Below, piece by piece: positions 30,701 to 40,400 of a stretch of DNA of 64,000 nt. Position numbers and translations under genes: made by a program. Source of the DNA: Paralichthys olivaceus (Eukaryota > Chordata > Actinopteri > Pleuronectiformes > Paralichthyidae); NCBI RefSeq assembly GCF_024713975.1, contig NC_091100.1, positions 16,128,001 to 16,192,000 of the forward strand, written 5' to 3'. Below the pieces are notes generated by a model. The model was not told the DNA's origin and did not search any database. It saw nothing but the letters and a program-made list of their open reading frames with translations. How positions within the stretch are numbered: position 1 is the stretch's first letter; each line of letters starts with the position of its first letter.

Positions 30701-33700
30701 GCAGCAGCCGGGGACTGCCCTATATGGGCTGCTCTCTTGTCTTAACAGATCAAGTGTAAAATGTTTGAGCTGAGGTACATAAACACACAGCTTGGCCACC
30801 AAGCAAGAATGAATGGTATACACACACTCTCCAAGCTAAAAACATATCTATTCTCGCACACTGGCTCCCTTCAAATCTCAGACGAAGAATAGCACACGGT
30901 CCTTCACTGCATGTTCAGAAATCAAAGTGACAGACAGGCTCAGGTCGAAAAGGAAGAGTATGGAAATGAGCACGTAGGCTTCTACACATCATCCTATGAT
31001 GAATGGTAGATAAAAGAACACAAGCACTGACTCTATGCCTTTACAGAGTTAGAGGACTGCAAAATCAAATCACCCATATACAAATCACTGCTTTTTCAAT
31101 GTGCTGAAGTAGAGATATGAGGTGATACAGAACAGCTAAAGACTTACTTATCTATGTGTTTGGGTAGCTAAGGTTGTTGAGCAACCTTCGACATTCTTCT
31201 GTATGCATGTGTTGCACGTGCATGACGGCTACCTCGCAGAGCTGCTGCAGTCTTGCTGCTGGAGTGCTGCTTCTACCAGCTCTATGTATCTCCATACAGT
31301 TTCCCTTTGATAATGGCTATAAATAATAATATTCCATCATCCATCATTGATAGGTGGTCTGCAGAGTGAAAAGACGCAACCAGGAAGCAGTTTTTGTTTA
31401 ACCTCAGTTAAAGCAAGAGAGAGGGAGAGTACAAAAAAGCTGAACATTGAGTTTTTTGTAATGTTACAGGTATGATGTCATGTCTATTTTTGAAGGGAAC
31501 TGTGGATGTCATGTGAAAAATAAGCGAGATGCCGAGACTCCAGATGACACACTGCAGCAGCGAGGCACAGGCAGTGTGGCTGCTCTAACCTAATAACATG
31601 GGCATTGAAAACTGAAATGCTCAATGAATTTGATTAAAATAGATGTTTTACCCGATGGCTTTCAATGTGTGTGGGGTGGCACAAATGTAGATAGACATGG
31701 TTAAAATCTTACTAACAGCCAAATATCTTTGAGGTGATTTCTGCAGCAGTCAGAGTTTTTTTATCAGTGCATATGAATTGTCTCATAACTGGGTCAAACT
31801 GTACTTTCTGCCAGAGTATATAAAACTGAGAGCAACACAATAAACACGTTGCTGTATGACTCATGTCTATTGTCTGCTGATGAATCACAATCACTGACTC
31901 TGGTCCACATTTGAACTGTCAAACCTTTGTGTTGTTTAAATGGGGGGGAAGAAGACACTTGGAAATGAAACAGCACCAGAACATCCTCAGTCTAAGTCCC
32001 CACACTACCAGGAGTACTATGTAATCAGCCTATATTCAAATCATACAGAGAGGCCGTCAAAACTGGAGAGCAAAAGTAATACTGTCAATCTAAGGATGAT
32101 GAAGTGAGTCAGAGAAGATAGTAAGACTGAGAAATATTTTCACAATCACAGATACAGGCAAACTGAGAAAAATATTTGCAAATAATCAAATCAAATAATC
32201 AAAGAGGTTATGTTGTTTGATGGATGGTTGGTTGATTGTAAATAGGATTACGCAGAAACTATATAATGTATTTTCATGAAATGTGTGTGTGAATGATGGA
32301 AAGATGGGACATGAGTCAAAACAGAGCCCAATAAATGCTGGGACGGATGCATTTTTTTGTCCTTTTTAAATTTCTTTAACATTGCAAGATATGATATACT
32401 TTGATGTTTTCACTGATTTTGCAAGAAACTATTTATATAAATAATTGGGGGAGTGCTATCTATAAGTGTGCACATTCAAATAAAAATGTGGTTTCATAAG
32501 GGGACAGTTGGAACTTTTCTGTGCTATTGTGATTGCATTTTCTTTTATTTCATTTTAAGTTGCTTTACTAGATTTAAAAATTCCAAAATGACACTTGATA
32601 TTTAACGTTTACATAGATCTCTCCACACATCTTTTAGTCCTCCCAACACTCTGCTGTGATCAAAACTTCCATCATGTATAATTATCTTAGCCTCATGTGG
32701 ACATCATAAATGAAGGTTGACAGCTCTTGTTGCTTTCTCACTGTCACCATGGTGCACTCGATGTAACATTCATTCTTAATATTTTAGTCGACAGGCCTAA
32801 TTTAGCTCAGCATTGCGTGCTGACAGTACATCCTGTGGAAGTTGGTGTGCGTATGAGGGCGACAGTGTGGGTGTGCAGGTGAAAGTGTGCGTCTGACTTA
32901 TGTCTTGAGAATACAGACATTGTGCTTGCACATACAAGCAAGCTGACAGTGGCCCCTGATAACTTCCCTAAAATGTTCTCTGCTCCAGCCCTAATTCTGG
33001 ACCAGAGACGGAGGCTGGATCTTTATCTTAATCACCAGCTTCCTGGCTTTTTCCCTCTTCAACACACAAGCTCCAGCACTTGATTTCCAAAATGTTGCAA
33101 TGAGGAACACACAGATCTATTTCACTATCCCATGGAGAATACTGATTAACAAAATGCATTCCCAAACCAAAACCAAATTCTAACCCCAACCCTAGATCTT
33201 AACCCTCAAAAAGAAGTCTCTACACCCCCCACAAACAAACACTGCAGAAGAAAAGGGTGCATGTGGGTTCCCTGTGCTTGATTTAGTGTCACATTCTCAC
33301 ACACAGCAGGAAAAATCCTGAGATGATTCTTCCAGTGTTCCCTGCTTGCTGTGTGCCAACTGGAGGCTAATGGACGAAACGGATCACAAAGTCTCCCTCC
33401 CTAGCAGCAAAGGCAGCAACAGCACAGTGCAGCCAGGAGGCCGTATCAGTGGGGGGGTGAGAAATGGATTCATCACCTCGTACATCTCATGACATTCACC
33501 TATGAGGAACTCCAGATTCAATCCGGTGAAGGAAGGTGAGGCAAAACACCATGTTTTTGTTCAATTTCAGAAATCTCACCAATTCTTCCAGACAGAGAGA
33601 AAACACATACTGTTATGAAGAACACCCCTCAAAATCCAACATTGGTCTCTTACAAACATGGCAGCAAATTCTATGGGGACACGACAACACAGCGTCTCCC

Positions 33701-36038
33701 TGCAAACTCAATGTTTTTTTTATTAATTTAAGCATCAAAGAGATGTCCCAGATGAAAAAAATACAACCTTAAGGAGGATCTGTGAAAAAGTGTTTAGAGG
33801 GTGGCAATTGAATGCAATGAGTGACAACATACCTGGAGATTTATACAGTCGAAATCCTGCAGTGTGTGTAAGCCTATCCTACGCCTATTCTAATCCATGT
33901 CCATGACAGGGGGATCCCAGTGATGGTTGAAAACTATAGCCCCTCTGTGGTTATAGCTACAGCCAAGTAGGTGTCTTAGTAAAAGGGAGAACGGGTATGA
34001 CGACACCAATGCTGTTGTGTTGTGTCTAGTTCACACTACATGAATAGCTCCAGATCAGGGCTGCATTTAATACGCACTCACTCGCTACATGAACCCTTTA
34101 ATGATGTGATTTGAGTGGCTCGCCGACACTTCGGCCTACACCTCAGGCTGAAGCCTTGGAAATAGCGATGAGACGACAGACTGCACCAACAGATGCATTC
34201 CAACTACTTGTGCAAGTCACCAACCAACATAACAGGTAGCCTTTTACATTTGCTCTGGGCTTTTGGACTCTTAACAACTCTTTCCATTTCTTCATACAGA
34301 AATTTGAATAAAGCTGTAGCTGTTTTGGGGAAATGGACATAAGTCTGTTGTTTATCATTTACATGGTCAATTATGAAACATAACAATAGCTCCAAATCCC
34401 CAAACTCCTCTATAGCCAAGCTTTCCATTTTCCTCTTTTGTCTTAGAGAACAAAAAAGACCAACTATGAGACCACAGAGTAAAACTGGACTATGGCTGGT
34501 ATGCAATGTGAGGTCTAAATGCATGCGGAATCAGACGCATTAATGAATGCACCAGTCTATATGATTACTCAGCATCACTGATCATCGCAGTGGTCACAAT
34601 CTACCAGATGAACCCCAATGTCTCTCTCTTCACACACACACAATTGTCCCAACCCATTCTCTCTGGTGAAGGACAGACAGAGGATGTGTCTATGATGGAG
34701 AAAGACTCCCATTTCCTCTCTGAGGTTTCACATTCCTGGGATTCCGTCTGAAGACCACTGCAGCCCACTTAAAACCATTCTCCATATGCAGAGGTGAAAA
34801 AAAAGGAAACCCAGGGCAGACGAGCAGGAGGACGGCTGTGTACGTCTTTGAGTTTTCATTACTCTTGACAGTATTAATCTCCCCTTATAGGTAAGCAAAC
34901 ACGTTTAGCATAGAATGAAAAACTATTCCTTCCCATGATTTAACCGACCCTATATAAAAATCAGACCGTGCTCGAACACCATCAGTTGGTGTTGTGGGAA
35001 TTTTGAGTTATGCAGCACTGTTGTAAGTCTTAGAAACAAAAACCATACAGGTTAAAAAACATGGAATCAGAATAAGACAATTTTATGTTCGCAGTCAGAT
35101 TTATCACATATGGTAGTTTCCACCAGAACATGGTGAGGACTTAAAATCTGGTTCCAGCACAGCACACATCCATCAATGCAGGTTCAGCCTAAAATGCCAC
35201 CCCCCTCTTAAAAAGACCGCAGCTTGTCAGAGCAAACCAGCAAATGTTTGCCAAGTGACACAATGCAAATCCTATAAATTAATTGGAGTATTACATTAAG
35301 TGACAGCATCCAATATAGTGATGTATTTTCAGTGTTTTCCCACTGTTATAACCCATTATAGACCACAATGAAATATAGGATCTATACAAACCAAGGTCAT
35401 TGATAAAAGTATATCATGTAAAGACAACTATTGTAATATATAATTCTGAGACTTAAGCTAAAGTATGAATCCACACAGTGCAGATGATCCATGGAACGTG
35501 ACTGCACAGAGGCTCTATGATCAGCTTTGATCAGCCATGGAGGTGTTTCAGGTTTTGAAAATAACCACAAAAAGACCACGCTGAGATACCGTGTGAGTCG
35601 ATTAACATTACCACAGACCTACTGATACCGAGTTTAGATATTTGAATCTTAGCTAACTTCTGAGGTTAACGTGAGTCAGCTAACTTATTAACCTACAATA
35701 TAAACAGTTACAGTCTTGCGCTGGTTAATTTTTGCTAACGGGCTAGGCTCATTTATTGCCTTTCAGAGCAGCTAAATTGGTTTGTGTGAGTTACCTTCAT
35801 TTAGGATTAAGACGTTTAAGTGCGATGAACAATAATAATAATAAACGCAAGGTTTATTATAAATTAAAAATGTGCATAATAGCCTCGAATGTGTCCTGGT
35901 TCACCATCAGCAGATGTGGAGTTAGCTAGCAGGCTAACATGCTAACGTGTAGCGAGCAGCGCAGGAGGGGGTTTAAATTCGCTTACCTGTCAACCGCAGC
36001 TTCACTGGGCCATTTCTCCTCACCCCTTGGTTAGACAT
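199..36038 (-). CDS. smurf2: smurf2, 5' part (E3 ubiquitin ligase, start and C2 domain), six exons, runs off left edge
   Basis: SMURF2 is a HECT-type E3 ubiquitin ligase that acts on SMAD/TGF-beta/BMP receptor complexes and planar polarity proteins. Its C2 domain binds membranes and also folds back to inhibit the HECT domain. Six coding exons are visible on the minus strand: 36038-35987, 11273-11235, 9855-9747, 4926-4793, 1040-975 and 283-199. All have AG/GT borders and join in one frame for residues 1-162. The protein starts MSNQGVRRNGPVKLRLT and continues with the C2 motifs VLCAKNLAKKDFF, RLPDPFAKVVVDGSGQCHS, TISVWNHKKIHKKQGAGF and LGPNDNDTVRGQIV, ending with VVDCSRLFDNDLPDG. The wording RRNGPVKLRLT and LGPNDNDTVRG fits SMURF2 better than SMURF1, and the kpna2/bptf neighbourhood agrees. 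The WW and HECT exons lie left of the window. One difference from the human wording I remember is Asn instead of Cys in LDLNKLGP. Confidence 0.95.
284..974 (-). other. smurf2: smurf2 intron 5
   Basis: A 691-bp, AT-rich intron. It contains a small tandem run of GGTTT-type units near 580-612. No other gene or recognisable repeat was seen. Confidence 0.8.
975..1040 (-). CDS. smurf2: smurf2 coding exon 5 (residues 112-134)
   Basis: A 66-nt exon encodes QRLDLNKLGPNDNDTVRGQI, the C-terminal C2 strand, with acceptor CTTGCAG and donor GTAAG. Phase is 2 bases in, 1 base out, in register with exons 4 and 6. Confidence 0.94.
1041..4792 (-). other. smurf2: smurf2 intron 4
   Basis: An intron of about 3.75 kb. 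It contains a fish interspersed repeat at 1725-1965, short GT runs (2747-2780, 3129-3148, 3296-3311), and two diverged copies of one sequence at about 1165-1290 and 4100-4245 that share the core aacaagcgtgtga in the same orientation. Small open frames here have no coding character. Confidence 0.75.
1725..1965 (+). repeat. fish interspersed repeat, family 1, copy 1
   Basis: Contains cacgaaatttggtggaagga, tctcagggaataattc and tggtgcagcttgattgaa, in the order of the other copies at 32,200 and 59,195. It lies in smurf2 intron 4. Confidence 0.65.
4793..4926 (-). CDS. smurf2: smurf2 coding exon 4 (residues 67-112)
   Basis: Encodes YIGKADSITISVWNHKKIHK, then KQGAGFLGCVRLLSNAINRL and KDTG. The acceptor is CCCATCAG and the donor GTAAGT. 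This is the most conserved part of the C2 domain, including the basic KKIHKKQG patch associated with phospholipid binding in the family. Confidence 0.95.
5070..5660. repeat. candidate old interspersed repeat
   Basis: Many TG/CA sites look like decayed CpG, and the wording (gtgttttacacccaccaatg, ttgccttagaag-type blocks) recalls a dispersed fish DNA element. No second copy was found in this window. Confidence 0.3.
5842..5917. repeat. (GT)38 microsatellite
   Basis: Uninterrupted GT repeat of about 76 bp in smurf2 intron 3. Confidence 0.98.
8364..8468. repeat. small inverted-repeat element
   Basis: The left end ctacatccgcactgataacttttag and the right end taaaacgtatcagtgtggatata are imperfect inverted copies. 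In smurf2 intron 3. Confidence 0.4.
9747..9855 (-). CDS. smurf2: smurf2 coding exon 3 (residues 31-67)
   Basis: Encodes RLPDPFAKVVVDGSGQCHS, then TDTVRNTLDPKWNQHYDL, the core C2 strands with the conserved DPKWNQ turn. The acceptor is TTTTCCAG and the donor GTAAG. Arg in TVRNTL replaces the Lys I remember in human SMURF2. Confidence 0.95.
9856..11234 (-). other. smurf2: smurf2 intron 2
   Basis: A 1.38-kb intron with a short GA run near 10,010-10,022 and nothing else recognised. Confidence 0.75.
11235..11273 (-). CDS. smurf2: smurf2 coding exon 2 (residues 18-31)
   Basis: A 39-nt micro-exon encodes LCAKNLAKKDFF, framed by acceptor CTTCCAG and donor GTAAGT. It holds the first C2 beta-strands. 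It is far too short to appear as an open reading frame; it was found from family sequence and phase (2 bases in, 1 base out). Confidence 0.93.
11320..11910. repeat. unclassified fish interspersed repeat
   Basis: The block starts with gtggacgatatggccaaaaa and contains wording (cccagtgagatttcgataa, acatccatttgtccatcctc) that I recognise from dispersed fish repeats. The class is unknown to me; no transposase frame remains. Confidence 0.4.
18656..18716. repeat. (AT)n microsatellite
   Basis: An AT-rich run, perfect AT in the middle (about 18,669-18,696), with ACAT variants on both sides, in smurf2 intron 1. Confidence 0.9.
24654..24711. repeat. (AC)22 followed by (AT)6 microsatellite
   Basis: Compound dinucleotide repeat in smurf2 intron 1. 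Confidence 0.95.
27540..27830 (-). repeat. fish interspersed repeat, family 1-related, reverse copy
   Basis: Read on the minus strand it gives ctactggacggattaccac, aaacttggtggaagaatt and aatttctcagagaattacc, the same order of blocks as the plus-strand copies. In smurf2 intron 1. Confidence 0.55.
29465..30230 (+). pseudogene. degenerate Tc1/mariner-like transposase copy
   Basis: In smurf2 intron 1. On the plus strand, reading across frames, one finds LSESTIKERF, GWMNPRLT and, most clearly at about 29,820-29,900, HSGDSVMVWACMAANGTGSL, then VLIDDVTADY, the catalytic-core wording of Tc1-family transposases (with the second acidic stretch near MDPKHAGK at about 30,005-30,030). The frame is broken by several stops and shifts, so it is inactive. 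The exact ends and terminal repeats were not found. Confidence 0.8.
32200..32500 (+). repeat. fish interspersed repeat, family 1, copy 2
   Basis: Contains aggattacgcagaaact, ttttcatgaaatgtgtgtg and tttctttaacattgcaaga, which match the copy at 59,195 in order. In smurf2 intron 1. Confidence 0.6.
35987..36038 (-). CDS. smurf2: smurf2 coding exon 1 (residues 1-17)
   Basis: The start codon ATG is at 36038 on the minus strand, followed by SNQGVRRNGPVKLRLT. The donor GTAAG begins at 35986, leaving one base (G) of codon 18. The start matches the usual SMURF N terminus. Upstream in-frame sequence offers no better start. Confidence 0.95.
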
Positions 36039-36520
36039 CCCCCTCTGTGTTCCAGCGTGAAGAAAGAAAATCACTGAAAAGTCACTAATTCATGTGTCGC
36101 CGTGTGAGCTTGTTTCAAAAGAAGGTATCTCCCAAAACAATCCCTCTGCTAGCTCGGCGTTAGCTTGTAGTATCACCATAGCAAATCACGCTGACTGATG
36201 CAACGTAATGGTGTCACAGTCATGTCGATGCAACAACTCTCATCTTGAGCCACAACAAGAAAGAAATACACGTAGCTACGTTTCCCAGGTGTGGTTCATG
36301 CCGCAGAGCACGAGTACCGGAGCTGGTTCAGGTGAGCGGCTCGTCCACCATCCGTACACACGTCCACTCAGCCCGGGCAGCTCAGACTGAAGTTGTCGGT
36401 GGAGAAGCCTGCTCCTGCAGACAGACAGTCAGGCTGAGGGAGGCGAGGACCGGCAGAGCATCCGGGGATTCTTTCAAAATAAGAGCTGGATTCAACTGCG
36501 GTAGAGCAGGTCGCACATCA
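36039..36520 (-). promoter_or_regulatory. smurf2: smurf2 5' UTR and promoter region, CpG-richer
   Basis: Immediately upstream of the smurf2 ATG the base composition rises in GC and CpG compared with the surrounding AT-rich DNA, most clearly at 36,280-36,510, as in a TATA-less CpG-island promoter. No clear TATA box was seen. The transcription start cannot be fixed from sequence, and a non-coding first exon is possible. Only about 1.2 kb separates this ATG from the kpna2 poly(A) signal upstream. Confidence 0.5.
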
Positions 36521-37231
36521 GCTCATTGAAACCAACACCAATCAACCAATGAGTTATAAAAATACCATTAATGCACAATAATGAGCACTTTATTTACAAT
36601 TATCCTGTTTACATTGGCACAAACCGATTTTATTGTTAATGTGAAGTTTCCGATCTTAATTTGGATGGTTTTATGTAGCTTCTTTCTCAATTCATTCGAA
36701 TACTGTTACAATATAGTAGGCTGGCTGGTTCCACTTTTCCATGAACTTATATCAATATTAATTATCAGTACTTGACAAATCTAAATCAGTGTGAACTAAA
36801 TCAAGGAAATGTAGAGGAGAACAACTATTTTAGACTCATCCAAAATTTTTATACACTAGAAAATGTATTTTTCCTGAGGGTAAATAATGTAGATTCAGAT
36901 CTGAGCAAAGTGACTTTAGACATCAAGTCTCTGGGTCTAGTTCTCTTCCTTCCTGAGTCGCCTATTGTGATATTGAGTGGCTGCGTTAAATGTAGATTTC
37001 ACTCATAAAATCGTTTCCCTGTACTGCAAACACAGCAGGATCAACACTCACAAGCAATGAGAATAAGCACAGTGTCACCTTGTGGTAACAGGACACCTAA
37101 TCACCTCCCATTTCTACCTATAACAGTTTTTTCCTCACACATCTTTTCACCAACTAAATCAAGCATGTTTCCCTGTTCATATCCTGCTTACATCTGAAAC
37201 ACAAAAAGCCCCACCGTATTCATTTATAACA
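36521..37231. other. intergenic, kpna2 3' end to smurf2 promoter
   Basis: AT-rich spacer between two genes transcribed in the same direction (right to left). Two open frames of 60-80 codons occur but have no family resemblance. Nothing else was recognised. Confidence 0.6.
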
Positions 37232-37237
37232 TTTATT
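37232..37237 (-). terminator. kpna2: kpna2 polyadenylation signal AATAAA
   Basis: Canonical AATAAA on the minus strand, 126 bp after the kpna2 stop codon. It gives a short 3' UTR and is the first such signal downstream of the stop. Confidence 0.7.
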
Positions 37238-37362
37238 TACAAACATTGATCCAAAGAAGGATAGTTTGTCCTTGTACAAGGCTCAAATGTCCCAAAAAAA
37301 ATACAAAAATAAAAACAAGGTACAAATTTTCTTTTTATGTTACAAAAAGCAGAGTGGACACG

Positions 37363-37449
37363 TTAAAATTTAAATGGGCTTTGGTCGTCGGGGACCTGGA
37401 AGGCATAGCCATCTGCTGTCACCTCGGGAACCACAGAATCATCTTCATT
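37363..37449 (-). CDS. kpna2: kpna2 last coding exon (residues 498-525) and stop
   Basis: Encodes [20 protein letters not shown], then DDQSPFKF and TAA at 37365-37363. The acidic tail and the aromatic Phe-x-Phe end are typical of alpha-2 importins. Confidence 0.93.
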   Translation of the reverse strand, partial: NEDDSVVPEVTADGYAFQVPDDQSPFKF

Positions 37450-40400
37450 CTGAAAGAGGAGGGACGGAAGGAGAGGAGCATGAGAGGATTAATCAAGTCT
37501 TAGCATGTTTTGGGGATGGCATCATGGGCATGGATTAAGACAGATCCTGCAGACAATTTCTGCCAGCTAAGACAGGGATTCTATTTATAAGGAAGATCAT
37601 GAAAGTAAAGTAAATACGTTTGGGTTAGTGACTGCAACAAGCATTTCTTGTGACAATAGCCAACTACTAGCTCATTTTACTGTATGCTACAAAATAACTC
37701 ACATTCATTCTTTGGCAACAGTTAAACAGAGGAGGAGTAAACAGACAGTTAACCTCTGCCAAGCAGCTGCCACTGCCAAGACTGTCATTTCATCTGTGAA
37801 TGAGTCACGATTGATGTAGTTGTTCTTCTGCCAGTCTTTCAATGTTTTTGTTTCCTCAGACTGATGACGGAAGTTGTTCATATCATATTGTATCAAACTA
37901 TACAAACACACTTGACACAGTGCTCGCAAAATTCAGAAGATAATATGCAGTCCCTGTGGTCATTATAGAGATAGTACTGCAGCTTAAATTCGTTTTTGAC
38001 CTGTAAAATAAATGATATATGATTGTTCTTTGATGAAATACACTAATGGTGATTCTAATATCACATTAACTACCAAAATAATACAAAAAGAAAAATTACA
38101 TTTATAGGTTCAACATGGCTCATTAGGCCATCCACTGTTCCAAACACTTCTAGTTGAAAAGGTTAACACCTTCTAATCAAAGCAACTGCTCATGAGTGGG
38201 TTGATGAGTGTGTCTTCAGAAAATACTTATGTCTAAAGTTAAACTTTTAACAATTTAAAATTCAAGTTGCCTTCATAATTAAATCTCTACGGATCAACAG
38301 AGGTCTAATTTTCTACTACTGTGCAGCCAGTTTGCAGCAGCACCAATCAGTAACACTTACCTCTTCAGAGAAAAATCGGTCGATAATGTTGAGAGAGGAC
38401 TTGTACACAGCTTCGTTGTCATGGGACTGCAGCGCTTCAATCTTGTCCAAACCACCCAACTCCTCGACCATTAGGGACAGTTTCTCAACCTCACCTGCTT
38501 TGTGTGCCATCTGTGTGGAATAGAAAAAATATATAAGTCCGTTTCCACGCCACAAGAAAACCTGTGACATTTTAATCTGACTGTCAAGCATCAATCTGCA
38601 TCACTTCATCTTTAAAGTAATAGTCCACCAAAAAATGAAAATTCCCTTATTATCTACTCACTTCTATGCTGACGGAGGGGTGGGTGAGGTTTTTGAGTCC
38701 ACAAAACACTTCTTGAGTCTCAGGGGTAAACAGTGTTGCAGCAGAATCCAATACAACTGAATTTGAAGGTGAATCGTAATAAAACAGAAAAAACATAACA
38801 TGCCTCCATACTGCTTGTGTGGTGTCATCCAAGTGACCTTATGCCCCGGCATTCATATTCAACTGAAAATGAGGTAATATAAACAGTTTTAATCCCAAAT
38901 GTCCGCTGATATCTTCCTAAAAGGTGCATTCCCTGACCCTCGGATGCAACATCATGTAGCTACATCCACTAGCTTAGCCACTTTAAGGCTTAAAACAGAG
39001 TGTAAATGACCTAATTTCAAATCGAATATGAATTTAGCGGCTCACAGACACTTGGATGACACCACAAGAGCAGTATGGAGGCATGTTATGATTTTCTGTT
39101 GTTTTATTACCTCTCAAGAAGAGGACACCATTAACTTCAATTGTATGGGATTCTGCTGCAACACCGTTTCCCCCTGAGACCACAGAAGTGTTTTGTGGAG
39201 TCAAACACTTCACCCACTCCTCCATCGGCTTAGTGGTGAGTAGATGATGAGTGAATTCTAAATTCTTGCTTTTTGTGTGATTCTCTTTGTGCTGTTAAAA
39301 TCAATCTGAAAACACCACAATTCCTTTTTTATCAGTCATTTATCATTTTATCAATCATTACTGATACATTACTTTTACTGTCTTTTACTTTCACTTCCTA
39401 TTACTTAATCAAATATCTAAATACACTGAGATGAATTGTTAAACTATAGCACGCTTCAGAGATTAGACAAATTGGGGGTAAAATATTCTCAGACTCTTAA
39501 CTGCAGCATTTTAAGACAAATTTGCTGTGAACATCTCCAACACACAGAGAGCAGTATGGTTGAGAACCGGACTTTGTAATTGTATATATACCTGTAAAAT
39601 ATTGTAGATTGCGTCCAGGATGACCAAGACAATCTTGCTGTCTTTGACTGTCAGTAGGTCGAGCAGTGGCCCCAGCACATTGCATTGGACGAGATAGGCC
39701 ACTTGTTCCAACGTTCCTCCGCTGGTGTAATTGCTGACAGCCCACACTGCCTCCTTCTGGCTCTTGAAGTCTCCCTGAACAGAAAATAAATCTGATGCTT
39801 TAGGCCAGAGCAGTCACTAAAGAATCACTAAAGATTTACAACATGAGACTTTGTGAAAAAACACACTATGACACCATGATACATTTATACCTCTAATAAA
39901 ATGTCTTCATAAAACTATGCTGTGTCTGCAGCATGGCAGAGAAAAGTTGGAGAAATATAAGTGGCAGTGCTAGATTCTCATTTGAATCATGCTGCAAGCC
40001 AGCAATGGTTTCTGCTTTTGCCTTCTGACCTGTTGGAGGATCTCCACCAGGATGGGCATCAGCTCTGCATTGACAACCTCCTGGATCTGGGTGTCCTTGC
40101 CAGCTGTGATGTTGGACAATGTCCAGGCCGCTTCTTTCTGGATGTTGGTCTTTTGGTGACGCAGCAGGCTGGGGAACATTGCCAGGGCACCTGTGTTCAG
40201 AACACACTGGGTCTGCTCATCCGTCCCAGTCACAATGTTGCCAAGTGACCGCAATGCTGGAGTCTGGGGAGTAAAGACACGAGAGTCAGTAATTTTAAGT
40301 ACTCACAATTTACTAATATATGCATGAGAGACGATGGTGATGACAAAGATTGAGAGCGATTTGACTTGACTCTAACTTGACCTGCCTCTCCGAGGGCACA

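Larger units (their letters stand above)
11274..35986 (-). other. smurf2: smurf2 intron 1 (24.7 kb)
   Basis: The intron separates the ATG exon from the 39-nt second exon and makes up 39% of the window. I found no complete gene in it on either strand. It contains a repeat block (11,320-11,910), an AT microsatellite (18,656-18,716), a GC-richer patch (18,990-19,500), a CA/AT microsatellite (24,654-24,711), a dead Tc1-like copy (29,465-30,230) and fish interspersed repeats near 27,540-27,830 and 32,200-32,500. A long first intron in a developmental regulator is a usual place for enhancers, but I could not identify any by sequence alone. Confidence 0.85.
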
